Source: CAZGKW01 sp964526295 (GTDB lineage: Bacteria; Planctomycetota; Phycisphaerae; FEN-1346). From it: a stretch of 64,000 nucleotides of DNA. The notes beneath the pieces were generated by a model that searched no databases, was not told the DNA's origin, and saw only the letters and a program-made list of their open reading frames with translations. Below, piece by piece: positions 26,702 through 37,700 of the stretch; within the stretch, counting starts at the first letter, position 1, and every line of letters starts with the position of its first letter. The DNA lies in contig CAZGKW010000001.1 in NCBI GenBank assembly GCA_964526295.1, positions 150,156-214,155 on the forward strand, in the 5' to 3' direction. The translations under genes were made by a program, and so were the position numbers.

Positions 26702-29700
26702 TCACGCGGCGGCGGCGATCGCCCGGCGGCGGGCCAGGACCACCTGGACCACCTTCCACGCGATGCCGGCCACGAGGACCAGCCACCCGGCTGCCGGCAG
26801 GATGCCGAAGAGCACGCTCGCCAGGCCGACGAGAATCAGTGCGGTGGCGAGGACCCGCCGCCCCCGCTCCGTGAGCTTGCGGCCGACCAGCAGCCGCCTC
26901 AAGGCCGCCGCGGTCGCCACAGCCAGGACCACTACGACCAGTCGCTTCAGGCCCGCCACGAGCGTGTCGGAGGCGGTCCAGGCCGTGATCGTCACCTCCT
27001 CGACCTGGGGGCCGGTGAAGGTGAACTGCTGGAACCGTCCGCGGTCCTGGGGGGCGATCGCGACATCGACACTTACCAGGCCCGTGGCAGCAGGTGGGAC
27101 GCCGGCCGCGCCGCCGGGGGCGGCCGCTTCGCCTGAGGCGGCCGGACCGGAAACGACGGAGGTCCCTGCGGTCAGTCTGCCGGTGCCGTCGGGTTCCAGC
27201 CCGCCCGCCAGGCCTCTTCTCGTCACGCGATCATCGGGCATCACTTTGCCTTCCGCGATGCGGGTGCCGTTGGTGTACGTCTGCTCCGTTGCGGTCTGCC
27301 TCTTGGCCTTGGCCTCGAGCTGTTTCTGGTAGCGTGCGACCAGTTCCCGCTGGTCGCGTCGGCCGCCGCGCTCGGGGGCCTTCTTGGCGGCCTCGTCCAC
27401 CTCCCTGCCCAGCATGTCCCCCATGCTGATCTGGGGCGCGGCGGGCTGGGCCTGGGGCTGGCCACGTCGCCCGCGGCCCTGCTGCTGGATGTCGTACCCG
27501 TTGAATTGGATTTCGCTCTGGCTCCTCTGGATTTGGGCGGGCGCCTGGCCCTGCTGTCCCTGCGCCGCCTGGCCGCCGCGCTGGGTCTCCGCCAGCCGCT
27601 GGTAGGCGGCGAACTGCTGGAGCCGCTCGTTCGAGATCAGCTTTTTGCCATCGTACTCGGCGACGCCATCGAGGACGGTCACTCCCTCGGCCTGCTCCTG
27701 AAGCTCGTCAACCAAAAGCGTGGTCGACAGGTCGGTCTGGAGCTTGTTCCGGACGAGCCAGGCATCGTTGAACGTCGTCGACTGGAACGCCCTGTTAAGG
27801 GTGACCGTGCCGCCCGCGATCTGAAGGTCCCGGCCGTTCCCCGCAACGATCGCCCGACCGGCATGGATGGCGCTGGCGTCCCAGTTGCCGCCGATGTCCA
27901 GAGCGGCGTTGCTGGTGATGTTGACGTCCTGCTGCTCGACGAAGTCATTGAGCCACATCCGGTTGTCGCCCGCGTCGGCCTGCTGGACGACGGCCGCCGC
28001 CTTGTCGGCGGTCTGGACGACGTCGCGGAGGTTCTTCTCGGCCTCGCCGAGGTTGGCCCGGTAGTTGGGGTTCGCGGCCAGCTCGTCGGCCTGGTACTTG
28101 AACCAGCCGACGCTGGCCTTCAGGGCCTTGAGGTTCGTCAGGGCCCGGACCTGGGCGAACTCGTTGCTGGCTTGGAGGGCTTCCTCCTGGCGGCGGATCT
28201 GGTCGGCGTAATAGGAGACGGCCTGGGCCTGGAGGTCCCCTTCCTGGGTCTCGGGCGTCAGCTTCCCCCCGAACCAGAACCACGCGTGCGTCCGCGGCAA
28301 GTACAGCTCGGCCCCGGGCCGCTCCACGGTGATGTTGATCGTCTGGATCAGCGGGAACCCCACGGTCCGCAGGCTGCCCAACCCGTCGAACCTGCCGCCG
28401 TACTTGAGGACCACGGCGTAGTCCAGCTCGCCGCGGGCGGTCTTGACGAGCGGGATGTGGATGCGCCTCGGCGTCGCCGGGTCGGGCTGGCCGGGCTTGA
28501 CCGGCCGGCCGGCCACCCAGGCGGTCCAGAGTCTGGCCCCATCGGGCATCTTGACGACCAGGAACTGCTCGGTGCTGTTGCTGACGTGGTAGGTCTGGAC
28601 CCCCTGGTACGCCCCGGTCGAGTCGAAGTAGAGGACGGCCTTGCCCAGGCCGATGCGGGCCCCGACCCCCTCGACGGGCGGCCGGCGGACGGTCCTGAAG
28701 ACCAGGGCGGGCTCGGCGGCCCCGGGCACCACGATGAAGGCATCGGTGGCCCCGCCTCGAAGGAGCGGCGCGACGGTCTCCCACTCCCGCTGCCGACGGC
28801 CGAGCGTCTCGAGGCCCGTCTGGCGGACCACGTTGACCTCGTCGCGGCCGGAGCTTTCGAGGGCGACGTACCGGCGCTCGGTTGTCCCGGTTTCGAGGAC
28901 CGGGATCGGGGCCGCGTGCTCCTCGGGCGTCAGGAGCCGGTCGTTCTCGACGGCGATCCGCAGTTCGTCCATCACCTCGTCCTGGAGCTCGAGCGTCACC
29001 CGCACTTCCTTCTCGCCCGGCACGAGATCGACCGTCTTGTGCCGAAGGAGCGGCACGCGGACCTCCGCGCCGGCCATGTGGGCGGGCAGGCGAAACTTGA
29101 TCTCCCGGATCCCGGCCTCGCGGACCTCCAGGACCACCAGGATCGTCTCCTCGATCGCCCGGTCCGTCACCCGCACGTTCGTCACGGTGTACCCGCTGAC
29201 CTTGGGGGTCCGGCGGACGAGGGCCAACCGGCCGGCGTAGTCGGGGTCCTTGTAGCGAAGCGCCAAGCGGGCCAAGTCCCGCTGGCCCCCGACGAGCCAC
29301 CCCGCGACCTGCTTCAGGAACACCCGCTCGAGGTTCACGAGGTCCTGGGCCCGGACGTCGTAGGCCGGGTCGGCCTGGACGACGAGGTCGCCCTGCTGGC
29401 GGTCGACGTCGAGGACCTCCAGGCGGGGAAGGGGGACCTCGGCCCCGGCGTCCGCCGCCTTGGTGTGGGCCCGGATGAGGATCGGGACGCTGCCCCCCAG
29501 GCCCGCCGTGAAGTAGACCGTCAGGAGCTGCTCCCCCTCGGGGACCCGTGCTCCCGCGTTGCCCGGCCCGGGCACCTCGTCCCCGGGCGTCTTGACGATG
29601 CCCCACTCGAAGCCGCCGGGCGCCGACACCTCGTCCACCTCCATGCCCGCCGGCAGCAGGACGCGGGCCCGGTGGATCGGCCGGTCCTGGACGCCCAGGA

Positions 29701-32700
29701 GGACACGGCTCTCCAGGCGATGCTCCCGTTCGGCGATCCGGAGGATCGTCTGGACCTCGGCCGTCACCTTCGGGGCCACCGTCCGGACCGAGAGGCGGAC
29801 CGTGAACGGCACGCCGACGAACTCGTAGGCCTGGTAGGGCCGGATGCCGAGGGGGCTCTCGTCGGCGGAGGCGGCGATGAAGCCGGGGGCATTCGGGGCG
29901 GGCTGGGGCAGGTCCGTCCGCCGGGCCCCGCTGGTCTCCTCCGTCCGGACGTCCAGCAGGGGGCTTCGGCGGACGACCAGCCGGCCCGTGTGCCGGATCG
30001 CCCCGGCAACGTCCACCACGGGCACGGTGATGCGGTCGGTCTCGTCGGCCGGCACGGGCCCGGCCCGCCACAGGTGGACGCTGAACGTCTCGGTGCCCTT
30101 GGCGGCCTTCAGGAGACCGACCTCGAGCTTTTGCCGGCCGTCGGCCTGACGGACCTCCCAGCCGCGGACGTTCGTCCCGGCGACCTTCTCGACGAGGTAC
30201 CCCTGGGGCAGGTCGACGGAGAAGAACTCGCGCTCGCCCCGGCGGAAGTTGAGCCCAAGGTCCCACGCCACGCGGAGCTGGTCCTCCTGGACGTCGAAGC
30301 GGGCGTCCGAAACGACCGTCAGGGCCTTGTCGATCTGGCCTTCGCTGACCGTCGGCCGCCACTGGACGCTCAGCTCGCCGGTGGCATCGAGGGCGGTGGC
30401 GATGGTCTCGTCGGCCTGTTTCGTCTCGTAGGTCCGCCGGTCGGGTACCGCGCCGAGGCGAACCTCTGTCCGGGCCTCGGGGATGCGGAGCTCGAGGGCG
30501 GTGGCCGGCGCGGCCGGCAGCCGGCCTTGCGCGACGCGCCACCCGCCCTGCCGCTGGAGCTTCATCCGCACCGCCACGTCCAGACGGTGCCGGCCCTTGC
30601 CCGTCGCGTAGAGGACGACGAACGACCGCGGGGCCGACCGCGGTCGGGCCTTGCTCTGGCGGGCGGCCTGCGGGTCGAGCGTCGCGACGCTGAGGCGGGC
30701 GGGCTTGCCGTCGAGGTCGGCCCGGGCCAGCACGCCGCCCTCCAGCGGCAGGGGGACCTGGGCGTACTCATCCGTGAAGACGTCCAGATCGAGCCGCCCT
30801 TCGACCAGGAGATACTCGTCGCCTTCGAGGCGGGCGGTGAAGCCGGCCCCGGCCAGGGCGTAGTCGGCCGGCGGCTCGACCTGCGCGAGCCGTTCGTCCG
30901 GATAGGCCAGGTTCCACAGCTCGACGAAGCGGTCGTACGGAACGAGGAGGCGGTCGGCCCCCTCGATGCCCTCCTTTGAGGCCGGGTCGTAGGGCAGGAT
31001 GACGGCATCCGCGGGGACCTTGACCGGCTCGGGCGGGGGGACGACCTGGATCACGTACGGCCCGCCGTCGCCCTTGCTCTGGGCCCGGAGATCGGCCGGC
31101 GCGACGAGGACGGCACCCAGAACGAGCAGCGTCGCCGCGGCCGCCGCCGCGCTCCGCCGACGACCGCGCACCAGGCCCATCACCTTGCTCCAGGCCCATT
31201 TCACCAGGGCCGCGGCAAGGTAGTACGGGACCAGCAGGCAGGCCACGTAGAACGCCCCGTTCAGCACCAGCGCGAGGCCCAGCAGCGACGGGATGGCCGG
31301 CAGGAGCGTCGTGACGAGCAGCACCGCCGCCACCAGGCCGATCCTGTGGCCGACGGGGCGGTTCGTCATCGCCAGCCCGGCCACGAGGACCGCCAGGGCG
31401 AACGCGGCCGAGAGGGCCTCCAGACGCCGGCGGCTGACCACGGAGAAGCCGATCTCGGGCTCGGCCCCGAGGCTGCGGAACGTGACGGCCCGGCCGGTGG
31501 GTGTCAGGTCGATCTTCAGGCTCCGGGCCCCGGCGAGGGCCCAGACGGGGGCCTTGCGGACCTGGCCCTCGGGCTTTTCGGGTGGCGGCGGGGGCTCGCC
31601 GGAGGGTCGGGGGGCCGTCACCGGCGGGGGCGGCGTCTCGGTCGGCCGCGCGGCCGCCGCGGGCATCTCGGCGGACGCTTCGCGCTCGTCGGCATCTTCC
31701 GCGAAGTGCTCGATCCGGTCCATCTCGCGATAGCGCCAGCGCCCGTCCTCGTCCCCCTCATACGCGCCGTAGCCATCGATATCTTTGCCGAGGCGGACCC
31801 GGCTTTCGGCCGACATGTCGCCCGTCACGGCGGTCAACCACCCGATGAGGCCGCCCCCCGGATCGATCCCCCCGCCGGCAGCGTAGAGGAACTCCGCCAC
31901 GCGCGTGGCGGCCAGAACGATCGGCTCGACGCCCTCGGCGACGACGCTCCCTTCGGTCGAGACGACCCGGTGATCGGCCGGGGCGTCGAGGTGCCAGACG
32001 AGGTTCGCCACGGGCACCTCGTATCCCTCCTCGCCGGGGGCATCGTGCAGGAGGAGCCGCGGGGCCATCAGCTCCACGCCCTCCCAGAACCCCAGGTCCT
32101 CGACGGGCGTCTCGTAGACGACCGTCAGGTCGCGAGCGGTGGTCGCGTTCGCCCCCGACAGGCCCACCAGGACGCTCTCGCCCTCCTGCTGGGGCTTGAC
32201 GGGCCTGCCGTCCAGCGTCACCGACCAGAGGGCCGACTTCTCCGGCAGGCGGACCTGGACGAACGTGGCCTTGGTCCGGAGGCGGAGGCGGACGGCGTTC
32301 TGGCTGAGGCCCGTCGTCGAGAGGAGCGTGACCAGCTCGGCCCGCTCGACGATCGCCGGCGGCAGGAAGTACCGCCGCGGCCGCTCGATCCGGACCCGGA
32401 CCGGCTCGGGCTTCCCGACGAAGACGTAAGCCCCGAGGAGCCGCTTCCCGGGCTGGTACTTCGCATCGACCAGCTCGCCGACGTCGACCCGCCGGGGGGC
32501 GTCGGTCACCTCGCAGACCAGCTCGGGGCTGCCCTCGACGGCGACGAAGCCCGACTGGTACTCCACGCCGTCGGCCTCGGGCGTCGGCAGGGCCAAGTCC
32601 TCGTGCTCCTCGCCGCCGAGGGGCTGCTGGAAGTCGACGGCAAGCTTCAGCGTGCCGGCGTCGGCCCTGGCGAGCAGGACGGTCCACCGTCGGCCGCCCT

Positions 32701-34702
32701 CGACGACTTCGCTGCGGTATTCCTTGACGCCCGTCCCGTCGAGGCCGGTGATCGACAGCGCGAGCGGCGTGTCCTCGGGCAGGATGAAGGAGAGCCGCCG
32801 GGCCCGGGCCTGCTCGACCTCGTAGACCAGCTCGTAGTGGGCGAAGAGGGCGTCGCGATCGATGCGAAGGAACGAGTAGGTCTCGGCCTTGAGGCGCGGC
32901 GGGGTCCGCTCGACCGCCAGCCGGGCCGTGTAGGGCCGACTCTCGTAGCGGTACGCGACGCTCGTCCCGACGCCGGCCAGGCCGAACTGGGCCTTCTCGT
33001 TCTCATCCAGCGGCGCCAGGCCTTCGAGCGTCTCGGGCTGGACCCGCATGTCATCGCGGGCGTCGACGGCCACGGCCCCGACGTCGCGGGTCGCGCCGAG
33101 CACCGCAAAGGTCGGCAGCGAGACCGTCTGAGAGTCCCACGGGTCGAACCAGTCGTCCGGGACGTGCTCCGCGTGGAAGAAGACGCGGCCCTGCTCCCCC
33201 GCCGGGACGCCCTGGGGCAGGCGGACGTGGACCCGCCGCGACCCGTCGGGCCGGTCGTACCGCTCGAACGCGAGGGCCTGGTCGCCCTCGCCGGTGACCC
33301 TCATCACGTCCCAGTCGGGCGGGGCCGAGAAATCCAGCGAGAAGACCTTCTCCTCCTGCGCCAGCACCGCAAACCCGCCGCGAAGCTCCAGGCCGCCGTC
33401 CTGAAGGACGAGCAGCAGGTTCGTCGTGACGAGCAGGCGCGCCGGGGGCTTCTCGAACCGGGCCGACAGGTCGAACGCCGGCTGCGGCGCGTAATACGCC
33501 ACCACCGGCCGGACGGTCGGGGCCCCCGGCTCGGCCTGGAGGACGGTCGGGGGGATCGCCTGGACCAGGGCGGCGTTGTCGATCGGGATGAGGCCCTTCG
33601 TGGCGATGCGGCCGGCCTGGAGCCGGTCCTCCAGGAGCAGCCCCACCACCGCCACGTGGCCGACCGTCTCGAGCGGCTCGATCTGCGGCAGACGCCACGT
33701 GCCGAGGTCCGGCGCCGACCGCACCGCCGACAGGTGGACCACGACCGTGTCGGTGGCCTCCTCGCGGAGATGGACCTCCAGGACGCGCCCGTCGCCGCCG
33801 TCGGCCTCGGGCACCATGGCCCATCGGGCGAGGCGCGGCGAGTGGACGTCGGTGATCTCGAACCCCTCGGGCACCGCGAACCGGAACGCATCCACCGCCC
33901 GGTGCAGGATGCTCAGGCTGATCGTCGCGTGGAGCCGCTCGTAGGCCTGCGTGACCTCGTCGACGAGGACGCTGCGGGCGATGACGACCCGCTCCCGCCG
34001 CTTCAGGCGGCTGTTGAGGGTCATCACCAGGGAGATAGGGCCCCGCTTCGGAAGGAGGACGAACCGCGTCTCCTCGGCGGCCTCCTCGAAAACGCGGCTG
34101 ACGACCGCCGCCCCGCTCACGACCTCGACGTCGCCGGGCACCGTCAGACGCATCCGGGCGGCCGTCGGCACGGGGACCTGGAACGAAAGGAGCTGTCGGG
34201 CGGCGGTGGTCTGGAGCGGGGTGACCATCTCGAGGGCCAGCTCGTGCCGCCCCACGCCCTCGATGAACAGCATGAGCCGCCCGTCGTCGGCCAGGCCGAT
34301 GGGGGCCCCTCGTCCGTCGAGCGCCGCCCGGCGGATGCCCACGCCCGAGGCGTCGAGGCCGAGCGTGTGCAGGCCCTTCTCAAGGACCGAGGCGGCGAGG
34401 CTGCCCGTGATCTCGGCCCGCTCCTCGCCGACGCGGACGTGGTAGTCCGCCTCGGTCAGGACCGCTTCCAGGGGGGCCTTGCTCTGGGCCTCCTTGCGGG
34501 CCTTCTCCAGGAGCTCCCCGAACTGCTCCCGCGTGAGGAGCACGCGGCGCGTCTCGCCCTCCAGGAGGACGTTCAGGTCCTCGAACGGGACGTAGAGCTC
34601 GCGTTCGGGCTTCTCCTTCTCGGGGGGCGGCACCCCGAGGGACCGGCCGGGCGCCGCCGTGGCCGCCGCCAGAAGGGTCAGGATGAGGAGGGGCTTACGC
34701 AT
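26702..34702 (-). CDS. Giant 2666-aa secreted/membrane protein, tandem fusion of two related modules
   Basis: A single uninterrupted frame of 2666 codons. The ATG at 34702 has AAGGAGG before it and a signal peptide (MRKPLLILTLLAAATAA). Module one (about residues 30-1080) starts with YVPFEDLNVLLE and LLTREQFGELL. A Pro-rich linker and several membrane segments follow (about 1100-1180). Near residues 1185-1205 comes RRR plus TLLVLGAVLVAPADLRAQS, which looks like a second signal peptide. Module two then begins with ILPYDPAS and LLVPYDRFVELWNLAYPDE, paralleling the first and the upstream protein. A Gln-rich low-complexity region and three C-terminal membrane segments finish it. Its start overlaps the stop of the upstream paralogue. 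No known domain is recognised; a cell-surface structural or adhesive role is a guess. Confidence 0.85.
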   Translation of the reverse strand: MRKPLLILTLLAAATAAPGRSLGVPPPEKEKPERELYVPFEDLNVLLEGETRRVLLTREQFGELLEKARKEAQSKAPLEAVLTEADYHVRVGEERAEITGSLAASVLEKGLHTLGLDASGVGIRRAALDGRGAPIGLADDGRLMLFIEGVGRHELALEMVTPLQTTAARQLLSFQVPVPTAARMRLTVPGDVEVVSGAAVVSRVFEEAAEETRFVLLPKRGPISLVMTLNSRLKRRERVVIARSVLVDEVTQAYERLHATISLSILHRAVDAFRFAVPEGFEITDVHSPRLARWAMVPEADGGDGRVLEVHLREEATDTVVVHLSAVRSAPDLGTWRLPQIEPLETVGHVAVVGLLLEDRLQAGRIATKGLIPIDNAALVQAIPPTVLQAEPGAPTVRPVVAYYAPQPAFDLSARFEKPPARLLVTTNLLLVLQDGGLELRGGFAVLAQEEKVFSLDFSAPPDWDVMRVTGEGDQALAFERYDRPDGSRRVHVRLPQGVPAGEQGRVFFHAEHVPDDWFDPWDSQTVSLPTFAVLGATRDVGAVAVDARDDMRVQPETLEGLAPLDENEKAQFGLAGVGTSVAYRYESRPYTARLAVERTPPRLKAETYSFLRIDRDALFAHYELVYEVEQARARRLSFILPEDTPLALSITGLDGTGVKEYRSEVVEGGRRWTVLLARADAGTLKLAVDFQQPLGGEEHEDLALPTPEADGVEYQSGFVAVEGSPELVCEVTDAPRRVDVGELVDAKYQPGKRLLGAYVFVGKPEPVRVRIERPRRYFLPPAIVERAELVTLLSTTGLSQNAVRLRLRTKATFVQVRLPEKSALWSVTLDGRPVKPQQEGESVLVGLSGANATTARDLTVVYETPVEDLGFWEGVELMAPRLLLHDAPGEEGYEVPVANLVWHLDAPADHRVVSTEGSVVAEGVEPIVLAATRVAEFLYAAGGGIDPGGGLIGWLTAVTGDMSAESRVRLGKDIDGYGAYEGDEDGRWRYREMDRIEHFAEDADEREASAEMPAAAARPTETPPPPVTAPRPSGEPPPPPEKPEGQVRKAPVWALAGARSLKIDLTPTGRAVTFRSLGAEPEIGFSVVSRRRLEALSAAFALAVLVAGLAMTNRPVGHRIGLVAAVLLVTTLLPAIPSLLGLALVLNGAFYVACLLVPYYLAAALVKWAWSKVMGLVRGRRRSAAAAAATLLVLGAVLVAPADLRAQSKGDGGPYVIQVVPPPEPVKVPADAVILPYDPASKEGIEGADRLLVPYDRFVELWNLAYPDERLAQVEPPADYALAGAGFTARLEGDEYLLVEGRLDLDVFTDEYAQVPLPLEGGVLARADLDGKPARLSVATLDPQAARQSKARPRSAPRSFVVLYATGKGRHRLDVAVRMKLQRQGGWRVAQGRLPAAPATALELRIPEARTEVRLGAVPDRRTYETKQADETIATALDATGELSVQWRPTVSEGQIDKALTVVSDARFDVQEDQLRVAWDLGLNFRRGEREFFSVDLPQGYLVEKVAGTNVRGWEVRQADGRQKLEVGLLKAAKGTETFSVHLWRAGPVPADETDRITVPVVDVAGAIRHTGRLVVRRSPLLDVRTEETSGARRTDLPQPAPNAPGFIAASADESPLGIRPYQAYEFVGVPFTVRLSVRTVAPKVTAEVQTILRIAEREHRLESRVLLGVQDRPIHRARVLLPAGMEVDEVSAPGGFEWGIVKTPGDEVPGPGNAGARVPEGEQLLTVYFTAGLGGSVPILIRAHTKAADAGAEVPLPRLEVLDVDRQQGDLVVQADPAYDVRAQDLVNLERVFLKQVAGWLVGGQRDLARLALRYKDPDYAGRLALVRRTPKVSGYTVTNVRVTDRAIEETILVVLEVREAGIREIKFRLPAHMAGAEVRVPLLRHKTVDLVPGEKEVRVTLELQDEVMDELRIAVENDRLLTPEEHAAPIPVLETGTTERRYVALESSGRDEVNVVRQTGLETLGRRQREWETVAPLLRGGATDAFIVVPGAAEPALVFRTVRRPPVEGVGARIGLGKAVLYFDSTGAYQGVQTYHVSNSTEQFLVVKMPDGARLWTAWVAGRPVKPGQPDPATPRRIHIPLVKTARGELDYAVVLKYGGRFDGLGSLRTVGFPLIQTINITVERPGAELYLPRTHAWFWFGGKLTPETQEGDLQAQAVSYYADQIRRQEEALQASNEFAQVRALTNLKALKASVGWFKYQADELAANPNYRANLGEAEKNLRDVVQTADKAAAVVQQADAGDNRMWLNDFVEQQDVNITSNAALDIGGNWDASAIHAGRAIVAGNGRDLQIAGGTVTLNRAFQSTTFNDAWLVRNKLQTDLSTTLLVDELQEQAEGVTVLDGVAEYDGKKLISNERLQQFAAYQRLAETQRGGQAAQGQQGQAPAQIQRSQSEIQFNGYDIQQQGRGRRGQPQAQPAAPQISMGDMLGREVDEAAKKAPERGGRRDQRELVARYQKQLEAKAKRQTATEQTYTNGTRIAEGKVMPDDRVTRRGLAGGLEPDGTGRLTAGTSVVSGPAASGEAAAPGGAAGVPPAATGLVSVDVAIAPQDRGRFQQFTFTGPQVEEVTITAWTASDTLVAGLKRLVVVVLAVATAAALRRLLVGRKLTERGRRVLATALILVGLASVLFGILPAAGWLVLVAGIAWKVVQVVLARRRAIAAAA

Positions 34703-37700
34703 GGCGGTCGCCTCCTTCCTGGTTGCCTTCCGCCGTATCGGACTCGCCCTCGCCCTCGGCGGGCGCCTTTGGTCCACCCTCGTCGGGTTTCTCGTCCTCC
34801 TTCTTCGGAGGCGGCTGCTCGTCCTTCGCGGGCTGCTTGGCCTTGCCGGCCGGCGGCTTGTCCTGGCGGACGCCCCGTCGGGCCTGGATGGCGTCGCGGC
34901 GGGCGCGGGCGGCCTCGGTGCGGGCCTGGGCCTCGGCGATGCGGGCCTCCTGCCGGGCCTTCGCGCGGGCCTGGACCGCCGGGTCGCGCGGGCGGGTCAC
35001 CACGACGTACCAGACGATCCACACGATGGCCACGACAAAGCACGCCGCCGCGGCCGCGTTCGAGAACATCGCCCGCCAGAACGACGGCATGAAAACCGAC
35101 AGGAGCACCCAGATGACGATGAGCACGCCGACCACGAGGACCCGCTGCGCCAGGTCCTTCCGCAGCAGCCGGGCCCCGATGGCCAGAATGATGATCGTGA
35201 CGATCGCGGCGAAGGCCGTGCCGTTGATCGTGTACACGTGCAGGGCGCCGTCCGGTCCCCCCTCGGGCCGGAGCGTCGAGAACAGGAGGTGGCGGCCCTC
35301 GGTGGCGAAGTCCATCAGGCGGGCCTGGTCGACGCCCGTCCCGGCGACGACCTGGCTGATGAGCCATTCGGCCGAATAAGTGCTCTCCGGCCACAGGCGG
35401 AAGCCCCGGTAGTGCCAGGTGAAAACGTCGTTCCACGGGCCGGTCTTCCCGAGGTAGGTCCGGTCCTTCGGCACGTAGACCGAGAGCCAGACCCGCTGGA
35501 TGGCCGGCTCTTCGGGGAAGGTGGGCGTCTCCAGGTGCCCCGCCCCGCCCGGCATGGCGTAGCGCAGCTCGACGAGGAACGGCTCGTCGGGCGCCAGGCC
35601 CACCAGGGGGATGTAATACCGGCCGGACCCCGCCTCGCCCTGCTCGACGTCCCGGCGCTGGCCGTTCACCCACAGCATGAGCGGCTCGACGCCGCCCTCG
35701 TCGCCCGTCTCGGGGAACTCGACGGCCAGCCGCTGGCGGACCGACCGCATCCGGTAGAGCGCCTGGACGCTCGTCACGTCGCTCGGCGTCACGACCATCC
35801 GGACGAGGGCCGACTCGATGGCCGTCGCCTTGACGTCCATCGGCTCGTACCGGGTGGCCTGGACGGTCAGCGACCAGGCATCGTGGAACTCGAAGGCCCT
35901 GGAGGCGTCCTTGACCTTGCGGCCGCCGTAGAGGTCGTACTGCGGGTCGACAGGCCTGAGGCCCGTCGGTTCGCCCTCCGGGGCGACGTCGATCGTCTCG
36001 GCCTTCGCCAGGACGATCTGGCCCCAGGCCCGATCGGCGCCCCGCGGCACGAGGCGCGGCACCGTCAGCGGCACGGGCTTGCCGGTGTCGAGCTTGTCGA
36101 CCTTCGTCTCCCAGGCGAGCCGGATGGCCAGGTCGCCGATCAGCTCGGCCTCGCGCTCCAGGCCCCAGGCGACGTAGCCCTCGGCGAGGTCCTGGGGGGC
36201 CTCCTCGCCCTCCAGGGCCCGCTTCCGGACGCCGCCGGTGGTGACGCGGACCTCATCGGCCAGCTCGGCCGGCACGTCGATCCGCACGGCCTTCACGCCG
36301 CTGTACCTGATGCTGTAGAAGAACGTCGCCGCGTACTTGACGACGCCCGACTCGACCCGCATCTCCAGGAGCTGGGCGACCGTAACGTGGGGCTTTCGGC
36401 GCTCGGCCGCCAGCGCGAGCGACGCAGGCTCGTCCGTGTAGGCGAATGCCAGGACGGCCTTCTCGTCCGAAGCCCGGGTGTTGCGCAGGCCTTGGACGGC
36501 CTCGGCGTAGGAGATCGTCCGCAGGCCCGTCGTCTCCGTCGGGTTGACGTGCAGGCTCTCGGGGGCGTAGACGACGAGCCGGCCGGTCTCGCGCTCCACG
36601 TCCAGGACCCGCGGCAGCGGCGGCGAGATCGCGGCCGCCTTGCCGGTCGGGGCCAACAGGTCCGGCTCCCGCAGCGGCCGGTGGAGCTTCACTGCCAGGG
36701 CCACCTTGCCCATGGCCTTTCGCGACAGGTTCACCACCAGGCGCCTCGGGTCCTGCCCCTCGACGTGGTGGGTATCGACCTCGACGGGCTGGGCCGCGCC
36801 GACGCTCGCGCCGCCGACCTGCCGCACCTCGTACCCCTCGGGGACCTCGACGGCCAGTCCGAAGACGCCCGCCCGCTGGACGTCGTAGACGGCCAGGAAG
36901 TCGACCGTCAGGGCCTCGGGCCGGAGGTGGACCTCGGCCAGGGCCGTCGCCAGGACCCGCGGCTGGATCTTCTCGACGCTCAAGGCCAGGCCGAACGGCA
37001 GCGTCGCGTAGCGGTAGGAGAAGTCCCAGTCGGCCCGCTTCAGGTTCGCCGGCAGCTCGGCCGTATCGAGCTGGAGGAGCTTGTCCGTGCGGCCCGCCTC
37101 GGCCCGGAGGCCCGCAGCGACTTTGACGACGACGACCCCCATCTGCCGCCCGACCCCGACCGCCTGGACGACGGGCACGACGACCTCACCGTCGCCGGCG
37201 GTGGTGAACTTCTCCAGCTCGACGATGAGGTCCTGCGAGCCCTTGGCGGGCTCGAAGAGCTGGACGGTGATCCGCTGCTTCTCGGGCCTGCCCGCCTCGG
37301 CCGGGGCCGCCTCGACGGACCACTCGCGGACGTTCGGATCGAAGACGCCCGCGACCTTCTGGTCGGCCGGCACGTCGACGACGAGCGTCGAGACCTCGGC
37401 CCGGCTGATCTCGTACCCGAGGAGCGTCCGGGTCCGCGTCACGCCCTCGTCGATCCAGACCTGTTGCTCGGCCTTGACGCTGGCGAGGGCCTCCAGGCCC
37501 CTGGCGCCCTCGGCCTTCGGGGTCCACTCGATCCGCACCTCCGGGGCCGCCCCGACGAACGCCAGGACGTGGGTCTCGTCGGCATCCGCGTCGGCCGGCA
37601 CCTCGGTGGCGGCGAGCATCGGGTGGATGTTGACCTTGACACCCGCCTCGGGGATCGTCACGTCCCACCGGCTGACCGGCGCCAGGGGAGACTGGAAGCT

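Noticed and set aside
27506..30979. Long plus-strand frames (1157 codons here, and about 1250 codons each at 31346-35092 and 34659-38399)
   Set aside because: They mirror the giant minus-strand proteins, whose frames have signal peptides, ribosome sites and membrane segments. These do not.
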